Assembly (NCBI GenBank): GCA_040954595.2
Contig: CM082583.2
Coordinates: forward strand, 4,216,001-4,280,000
Length of the DNA: 64,000 bases
Origin: Balanoglossus misakiensis
Taxonomy: Eukaryota; Hemichordata
Reading direction: 5' to 3'
Of the stretch, positions 57,201 to 64,000 are shown piece after piece. Below the pieces are notes generated by a model, which ran no database searches, was not told the DNA's origin, and saw only the letters and a list, made by a program, of their open reading frames with translations. A program made the position numbers and the translations under genes. Within the stretch, counting starts at the first letter, position 1. Every line of letters begins with the position of its first letter.

Positions 57201-57284
57201 AAGGAGCCATCCGGCGATCGTCTCTCCGGGTTTATACACCTCTTTGTCATTTTCAAATTCTATTCGAAACAATTTTACTTTCAT
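45246..57284 (-). CDS. Alpha-arrestin (arrestin domain-containing protein), 7 exons, 462 aa
   Basis: Minus-strand exons: 57284-57164, 56231-56061, 49824-49577, 48117-47935, 46879-46679, 46251-46101, 45559-45246; 1,389 nt, frame-consistent. Arrestin N domain, residues 1-180: FENDKEVYKPGETIAGWLLL, VRGFHIKFSGDACVKW, RYRFPFHFKLPEVSLPAS, YVRYYVEARIDRTWK. Arrestin C domain, residues about 181-340: VQVKVQTDRSGYVPGEVL, IPPLPPTDLDGFDYIEIKYH, VIKVDTPVLIGNLP. Alpha-arrestins are cytosolic adaptors that couple membrane cargo to ubiquitin ligases and endocytosis. The ~100-residue tail has a D-D-D-D-D run and no PPxY motif, which ARRDC1-4 use to bind NEDD4-type ligases. Intron 6 begins with GC instead of GT. 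The first methionine (MKVKLFRIEF) is the only one before the first arrestin strand. Confidence 0.92.
45691..45851. mobile_element. TA-flanked MITE, TACCGTAGTTGCCCGGGTAA ends
   Basis: Inverted ends at 45691-45714 and 45824-45851 match over about 25 bp. TA occurs at both outer edges, as with Tc1/mariner-type insertion. It lies in arrestin intron 6. Confidence 0.88.
46386..46598. mobile_element. TACTGTAAAACAC-family MITE, copy 1
   Basis: Begins TACTGTATAACGGGTTATTT and ends TTTTACAGTA, with repeated TTTTCGCG near both ends and the block CTCGTATTTCACTAACTGCAT inside. Arrestin intron 5. Confidence 0.82.
48221..48390. mobile_element. TACTGTAAAACAC-family MITE, copy 2
   Basis: Begins TACTGTAAAACACTTTATTT and ends GTGTTTTACAG. 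Shares the interior TTATTTCATTCACTGCATCG and the GGCTCTCACTGTA block with copy 1, same orientation. Arrestin intron 3. Confidence 0.87.
50339..50547. mobile_element. TACTGTAAAACAC-family MITE, copy 3
   Basis: Both ends are intact (TACTGTAAAACACTTTATTT, inverted at the right edge). Interior CGATGCAGTGAATGAAATAA is the reverse of copies 1 and 2. Arrestin intron 2. Confidence 0.9.
51475..52965. mobile_element. Helentron/pearl-like element with 239-bp tandem core
   Basis: At least four core units; GGTATGCACATAATTAATG recurs at 51633, 51872, 52111 and (one base off) 52349, so the period is 239 bp. Units carry GTCAAAGGTCACCTGAGG and GGCAAGAAATTTTGACC. A unique section follows, then a CATA/CATC microsatellite (about 52817-52905) and a terminal hairpin AGGTCCCAT...ATGGGACCT (52922-52958) followed by AAAAAT. 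It lies in arrestin intron 2 and its core is the same family as the array at 8.0-8.7 kb. No head motif is visible, so the 5' end is probably truncated. Confidence 0.72.
53395..53610. mobile_element. TACTGTAAAACAC-family MITE, copy 4 (decayed left end)
   Basis: The right end CTTTACAGTA is intact. Interior GATGCAGTCAGTGAAATACG matches copy 3 in orientation. The left end has degenerated. Confidence 0.75.
54480..55200. repeat. Short internal repeats in arrestin intron 2
   Basis: CATGCATGATGACATCA is repeated at about 54540 and 54585. Blocks at about 54710-54815 and 55078-55180 are diverged copies (GAAAGAAAT, AGAGTAACCAAA-AAATATCCC-A-AAAATG). Confidence 0.6.
56822..56944. mobile_element. Foldback element in arrestin intron 1
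   Basis: Arms of about 40 bp starting CTTGCTGTAGTTTTGTAGCC and ending in the complement, with two or three mismatches. The ~40-bp loop contains a second small inverted repeat (GGACGGGGAGTCGTGGTCCG). Confidence 0.9.
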
Positions 57285-57459
57285 TTTGGACAGAATAATA
57301 CCAAAATTACAGTCAGATGGGCCTAGACGTCCACCGATCAGGAAACAGGAACTTGTCGCCTTATGTTGTAGATGGTTTCGGATTCGGATGCAGGTCCGAA
57401 TATACTGGGAGCGAGAGTTGCTAGCTAGCGCCCGGGCCCCACCCCGCAATCCCCCCCAG

Positions 57460-57490
<31 letters not shown>

Positions 57491-60400
57491 ATTCCCATTT
57501 TTAGACAAATGTTTATAAATTTTAAAACGGTACATATCGCGTATAAGCTTACTAACACGGTTGGTATTTGCTGTCAAGAGTCAGTATTCGTCATGATAAA
57601 ACCTTCAATATACATGTACAAGTTTTGGTTGTAAAATCTGTATAACTTGCGCCCCGGCCCCTTGTGTTCTACCCTGGCTATCCTTTTTTATTGTAGAAAA
57701 ACATCAGCAAGGCACCCGAAATGTGTATAGGTTGGGGTTGGTGGGCGTTGTTTGGGTGGTTGTGCATAGGTAGGTTTGTGGGTGTACGGAGAGAGAGAGA
57801 GAGAGAGAGATCCGAACAATAATATGAATTACTGCTATGCGTCAGCGGCGGTATTGTTCCAATATAGGTTAGGGGCAAGGGTCATCCAGGGACCACCAGG
57901 GCGATCACTCCTGCAAACTGAGTAAATTAAGCGCCCTGTCTGGCATCACTGGCATCGGGGCGATCAGAGAATATTTAATCTCCCATTTTAGATGCTCTTC
58001 ATAACCAAGCAATTTAGGTGTCTGATCCACCGGATCGTGCAGGACAAATTAAATTTTGATCAGTGGAATAGGCCTATTATTTTATAATAACGATCAATTG
58101 TTTTTATATTTGCGATATGCAAAGTCCACACAAAAGATTTACATAGCTTGTTTGAGCTACAATAGGACTGTGGAATCTAGTCTACCTATATGATCACAAC
58201 CATTTTTTCTTCACGGATGCAAACAAGGCACCCTCCAACAGAAAGCCGCTCATCATTGTGAACAGCAATTAGAGCCCACCAACCATTGTTCCATTCATTT
58301 TTTCTGTACCACTGAAATTTTCATTATTTTTATAGCAGCATTCTGTTGACACGAATGGGTCACTTCTTATTGATATATTATGGCATAGCTGCCTATATTA
58401 GTCCAATCGTTGGCTACATTTTGGGTGGGATGGGTGCTTCTACTGGTATTGGCGACGATAATGGATGACAGACAGTACAGTGAACCACAGACAAAGAGTG
58501 AACCATTATTAGGCCTAATGGTAGGAGCGAGACTCTTACCTCCACGGAAGCACCTAGCACAAGACTAGATATTGAGCAGTAACGCAGACAATGGTTGTGA
58601 GGCCGTATGGGGGTCCACAACAGAACTATGTCAGTATGTGACTAGTACATGCAAATGTTTCGTGCCTCTAGCATTGGAGCCAACATACCAAGTGCATGCA
58701 TTTTAAATCTGTAGAATGCACTTTCATTTGACTTTTGTCGACTTCATTCTGATAGCAGTGGATACTTATTATCATTATTATTTTTAATGTTTTTCTTCTC
58801 TGCAATCGTGGAGGTAAAAACATTCTTACCGCCATGCTGCAATATGTAAAGATATTGTTATATTGTGCAGTCTGGGCCCAGAACAACGATGCCGACGAAT
58901 TTAACAAAAGATCTGTTCTAGCTGTGCATAGTATAGGGATGCACGCACCGTCACACTCTATCTAATGTTACAAATCCCCAATATCATTATCCAAAATCAG
59001 TGCATGAGAGAAGAAACCGAAGAAAAATCTGGGTGATGTGATGCCGGTGGGGGATTCACAACGAGGGTTCGGATTGCTCTTACTAAAAACATATCTCACT
59101 GAAGTTCAACCACGGATCGAGTTCAACATGCATACAAGCCCATCTATCCATACAACAAAGCACTACGGAGAGGCGAAGACCAAAGCCTGCGCCATAGACC
59201 CTGGATCTATGTCTGCACTCAGGCCTCCACTTTGAGCGATTGCAAAGATATCGTTCTTCATTTTACGAAGCTGCGTATAATATCACCTCGTGGTGAGTGC
59301 GTTGCAAACCAGTCAAGGAAGAGAAACGCCTACTGATTGCTTACGATACGCTAAATAAACTGCATTTTTTGTCATTTCTTTACCCGGTTCAGTTTCTTTC
59401 ATTCCGTTCTCCTTTTGGTTCCACTGAAGCACCAACCATGCATGCATGCTCGCATGCAAAATCAACACAACAGTTATTCAGTGAAAGCCTGTGCCACTGA
59501 GCATGGAGGTGGATGCGAGAAGGAGATTGAGATGGTGGCATAGGCTAAAAATTGGCCTTTCCAAGATTACTGAAGACATAAAGCTTAACATATTTTTTTG
59601 AGTTGTGGCTTCACAGTGCTGCAGAGCTTTTTTGACAAGGGAGTGCACTGCCGCTGCAGAAATCTTTTTTGTGTACCCCTGGATTGTTTTTAAAAAAATT
59701 GTATTGAAATGGAAATAGTGGACCTGGGAGTCACAAAATACCCGGGGTTTTCTAGATTTAAAAATATTAAAAATAAATAAATAAAAAGCATGCGTTTGAG
59801 GGGTGGGTGAATTTAGCTAGAAGGACGTCAGCGTTACCGACACAGAAAAAAACATTATGCGTTATGCTACAAGCAGTGAATATTCGACTGGATTCGCTGC
59901 TTGCGCTTGCATTGTAATAAATGCAACGCTGTTGAAGCTCCGCGCGCAGACGTCTGCGCATGGCAGTCGGATGGGTCGGTGACAAAGGAAACTTTCGCGC
60001 CCGCGGCTGCATTCTTTTAGTCCGACAGATATGCCTCCACATGAACAGCATCACGAGCTCGTTTCACGTGGCGCTTGTAATTTCACGCGTTGGACCATCA
60101 GCTGCGGCACAAGGACGGACCACGGTCTCGGGGGTCCGGCACAAACAGAACCACAGACAAAGGAAACAATACATGCACAATAGCAGTGGCCGGGGTCATT
60201 TAAATTTTAAAGGTCCAGCAGTGGACTGTCCAGGGGTCAGACAATGTACAGCTGTCATCAAGAGAGGTGAATGATTCTAGGCATTATTACATACCCAAAG
60301 ACCCATACTTCCTCGTTTTTTTTAAAACCAAGTTTGACCATTGACTTTCTGAGACAGCACGTGCACGCACGTGTATTTTCTTGCAAAGGCAAGGACACAG

Positions 60401-63400
60401 GCTAGACAGATGGACTCCTATGCAATGATATTCTCTGTATGACAGAATCCTGCAACCAGTGAGAGAAGTGTTGACACTTAACATATGCGGTGTTGACAAC
60501 TGTGTTGCAGTTATGAATGTTGTACGAAATGAGAAGAATTGTTGGTTATTTTTTGTCTTTACTACATCTCCACACGAAATTCTACCCAAGTGACAATGCG
60601 CAAAAATGACCCTTTTCCAAGGACGCTTAGCAAAACATGTTGCCACCCGAATTATTTCAGCCCTGCCATTCTCGGTCCCAATCGCATTGCATTGTTTTGT
60701 CGCCAATCACCATGCCCTGTACATGTACATGACAGCTCAGATGCGGACAAACAGATGGGTGGGTTGTAACAAAAGATTGCTAATAAATCGCACTGACTTG
60801 ACCATCGATAACACATGGTTGCTACTTTCTCAGACCATTGACAAGTGTGTGGCGACTGTGCATTACAATGAACATGCGAAGCGACTGTCGATATATTAGT
60901 ATATCCAAGTTCGTCGTTTACAAAGGAACTTGGAAAAGTTTTGGATAACAATAGAAATGGCAAATGACTTGAACGAAATCAAATACTTCGTCATGTTGTC
61001 ACCAAAGCAAATACTCCGTTCTATCACAGTTGTGTTAATTTGTGACTAAATTTGGATCACCAAAGCAGTAATGCAGAGCAGATAGATGTCCGTAGGCGTA
61101 AATACTGTTAACATCTCTCTGTCTCTCTGTCACTGTCACTGTCTGTCTCTCTCTCCCTCTCCCCCCTCTCTCTCGATCGATTGGCATCGTCAATAAACTA
61201 ATTTATCAAATATAGTATATTCCTGACACTTCATGCGTTGAGTACATATTTGCGCACATATTCTTGCCGACACGGGTAGAAGTTTCGTATAACCCCCGGA
61301 TCCTAGAAGGGGAAGTGTCCCTTTTCGAAACAATATAAGTCTGGTACCGAGACGTGGGTTTCTCCCCAAAACGCCCCACAACAACTATGGGTTGAAAGTC
61401 TGGAGAATATTGCTGTACTCTGCTGAAACACAAACAAGTCACTGGCGGATTCTATGATACTGTGGGGTGTGGTGGTCGTCTATGTATATAAACATCCTGT
61501 AGAGTCACAACGCATAACTTTATTTCACAGAGAATGTGTGTACATGTGTATATGCATTCATTCACTAAGTGTATTCTTGGGGAACTTAATTTAGCGGGTA
61601 GACTTCTGCAGTGAATACGTGGCTATAAAATCAACACGTGTCTGTAAGCTTGAAGGGTAAATTCAGCTTGAATGACACCAAGGTTACAGACGAAGTCTGC
61701 TTTTTTTACATTCAGAGGAAAAGTGAGTTATAATGTATAGTACGTGGCCCTGATATTTTGCCTTTAGGACACTGACGACTGTTGCAACCCGATGCAAATC
61801 ATGCGCACACCTGATGAAGGCCACTGAGACTATTCGCTGTCTGTGATTACCCGGCCCAGGAACTTGTCGTCGTTCGCTTTCAAAATCATTTGAAAATCCA
61901 CGATTGCTTGTGGTGTTGTACAAAGAGGGTACGACTTTTCAGACATGCACAAAAGAGGTCAACAATGCACAGGGGTCATGGGGCATTTAAATTTTACAGA
62001 TCCATATGTCACAATGCAGGGGTTCAAGTAAATACAGCTGTCGTCCGATGAGACGAGCAGGTGAAATACGAGTTACTTTGCAGATACACTCGTCCGATTA
62101 TTAAATCAACTTGAACTTGAAGAAAGCACGACAATTCTGATCCGTGTAACTCTGTGTCAACTGCAGATAAACTGCTTGTGACAATTGTCTGAGTGCCAGA
62201 CTGTCAACCCATCAATGCTATAATACATTTGCATGGTCGTTGATTGAAGTAATATACGCTCTATATCAAATATTTCTTTTCCACGATTTTCATTCATAGC
62301 ATACACACTATATATAGGCTGATTAAATATGCGGGCAAATGCTCGACGTGAAAGCCACCAGCTTTGTAAAAGGTCAACTCCGGAAGGAAGGAGCAGTCAG
62401 CAGGTGACGCTTTGCACCGCAAAACTTCTCTGGGTTCGTCCCAACATGTTCCTATTCCCATGCGTCTGGCAAATATCATTTCTGGTGGCGGGAAAATGCA
62501 GCATTCAATGCATTCACCTCTATTGGCAAATGTCTGTGTTCCCATGATTAATAAAAAGTGTTGTTTTCAGTGTGTGGAGAAGCTGTTGGCTGATTGCTTG
62601 TTGAGCATTGTGAACAAGGGTGTATGGAGTACGCGCAAACAATGGGATGGGTGTCAAGCAACACATTCACAAGTTCAGAAAAACCCGCTTTATCCCGCGC
62701 AAATTAGTTCATTCGGTGAATTTTTGCCGGGAAAATTTAAAACCCACACCCAACCTGCTGGGATTCAGCGCTAATGAACAGTCAAAGCCTGCTAGGACTT
62801 GCAGAGTTTAATTCCGGAGAAATGCCTTTTTTTTCATCTACCTCATCACGACAATGTGATGATGAGTTTGATTGTTGTTCCAAATGACTTGGTTCCCCCC
62901 CCCCCCGGCCGCACCAAACGATAGTACTTTAAAGCTAATTCTCACATATGGGGTTTAAATAATTTAACACATGCGTGTTACACACGCTAAGAAAACTAGA
63001 ACAAAAATCGGCGTGAAAGACAAGCGGACGAGTCCGTACAAGAAAAAGAATTCGACAAAACAGCCACGGAACAAACTATCAAAAATTAAAAGGGGATAAA
63101 TCATCGAGAAGAATTTGAACTGACGTGACAAGACTTATCACGCGGGTGCTTTTCACGCCTGCTTGCTAACCCCTTTGCACGTATTTACCAAGTCTAAAAA
63201 CAGAAGACCATGAAAAGCAGAGGTTCATCACTTATGCCCACTGCAATAGAAATAGAATGATTGAAATGCTACGAAAACCTTGTTTTAGTTTCCACCTTAT
63301 CCCCAACAAGCAGTTTTCTTTATCTATTCTCTTGATAATTTATGCACACCCCTCTGTGATGGGAAAACAACAGGAACTATACGTAAGCTTCATCAATAGT

Positions 63401-64000
63401 CATTTGCCATGAAAGGGTGAGTTGACGAAGGCGCAAAAATATCGAGAATTTTGCAGTCACATTTCAGAAATCGATTGCTGGCCAATCCTCATATCATTCA
63501 CGCTGTTTCTGTAGCTGCTCTGTTATCATTTGAACTTTAACGAATCACACCAAGGAAAGGGTTGCGAAACCGCTTTACTTTATCACACCCTTACACACGG
63601 CAGCAGGGGTGGGTGGATAAAATTTAAGTTCCTTTTTAGAAGTCAGTTGGAGAATTTACCAAATTGGTTTTGACTCTTAAAATAATTTTAAGATTTCAAT
63701 TTTCAACTTTAAGATTTCAAGTTTTTCAAAGTCGCATTGCGATGAGTTTTTTCTGCTCATGGTTAATTAATTCACCGGACACAAAATTTGCATAAAAATA
63801 AGGACATGATTTGCACGATTTGCACATGCGCAGAACCTCTTCTTGGTGAAGGGTTTGGCCGAATGTTTCCATTTGTCTGACGTTCATTACACAACCAATC
63901 TGATTAAAATCAGCTATATAGATCTGGGGCCTGACTTAACTGAGTCCTTTTACCATTGCTTGCTTTTGCCGTTTTCGTTCTGCTGCTGCCGCCTCTCTGC
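57285..64000. other. Gene-poor region to the window edge
   Basis: No exon I can support. It contains a poly-C/(CA)n tract at about 57454-57490, a (GA)n tract at 57788-57809, (CTGT/CTCT)n at about 61118-61174, and a poly-C run near 62896. The last 200 bp contain an NRF-1-like TGCACATGCGCA near 63823 and a pyrimidine-rich stretch at the very end, which might be a promoter of a gene beyond the window. Confidence 0.45.

Noticed and set aside
1-64000. tRNA, rRNA or CRISPR features
   Set aside because: I looked for B-box-like GGTTCGAAT/GGTTCAA contexts with a matching A box and found none that folds; repeats here are eukaryotic transposon and microsatellite types, not CRISPR.

Overview
The window is metazoan genomic DNA: intron-rich genes with GT-AG splicing, long AT-rich introns, abundant microsatellites and foldback elements. 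Secreted proteins mixing FN3, kringle, C-type lectin, TSP1 and MACPF modules point to an invertebrate deuterostome (hemichordate, cephalochordate or echinoderm), but I cannot name the species from sequence alone. All gene models were built by hand from open frames, splice consensus and intron phase.

The left half (1.34-28.56 kb, + strand) is one gene. I can join 30 exons into an uninterrupted frame of 6,885 nt (2,294 aa plus stop), with a TATA box upstream and a polyA signal downstream. The product has a signal peptide, a stabilin-like EGF, two FN3 domains, a kringle, a PAN/apple-like unit, a PLAT-like unit, a furin-type site, a C-type lectin domain, a DNRLRE-like domain, TSP1-like repeats, a MACPF pore-forming domain and a long beta-rich C-terminus. 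Every domain module is bounded by phase-1 introns. I read it as a secreted pore-forming, probably immune, effector. It is the most interesting object in the window.

Tail-to-tail with it (28.95-30.49 kb, - strand) is a three-exon gene for a 186-aa secreted six-cysteine protein ending in RDEL. From 30.5 to 36.1 kb there is little but repeats and one possible cysteine-rich ORF. An intronless Tctex1-type dynein light chain gene lies at 36.55-37.05 kb (- strand). SLC25A46, a mitochondrial outer-membrane carrier homologue, occupies 40.13-43.14 kb (+ strand) behind an NRF-1/YY1-type promoter. An alpha-arrestin (ARRDC-like, 462 aa, seven exons, one GC-AG intron) spans 45.25-57.28 kb (- strand). From 57.3 to 64.0 kb I find no gene.

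Repeats form a second layer. They include Helentron/pearl-like elements with 239-bp core repeats (a nested pair in the kringle intron, another in an arrestin intron), a Mutator-like MITE pair with an 11-bp target duplication, four copies of a TACTGTAAAACAC-ended MITE in the arrestin gene, and several long perfect or near-perfect foldbacks.
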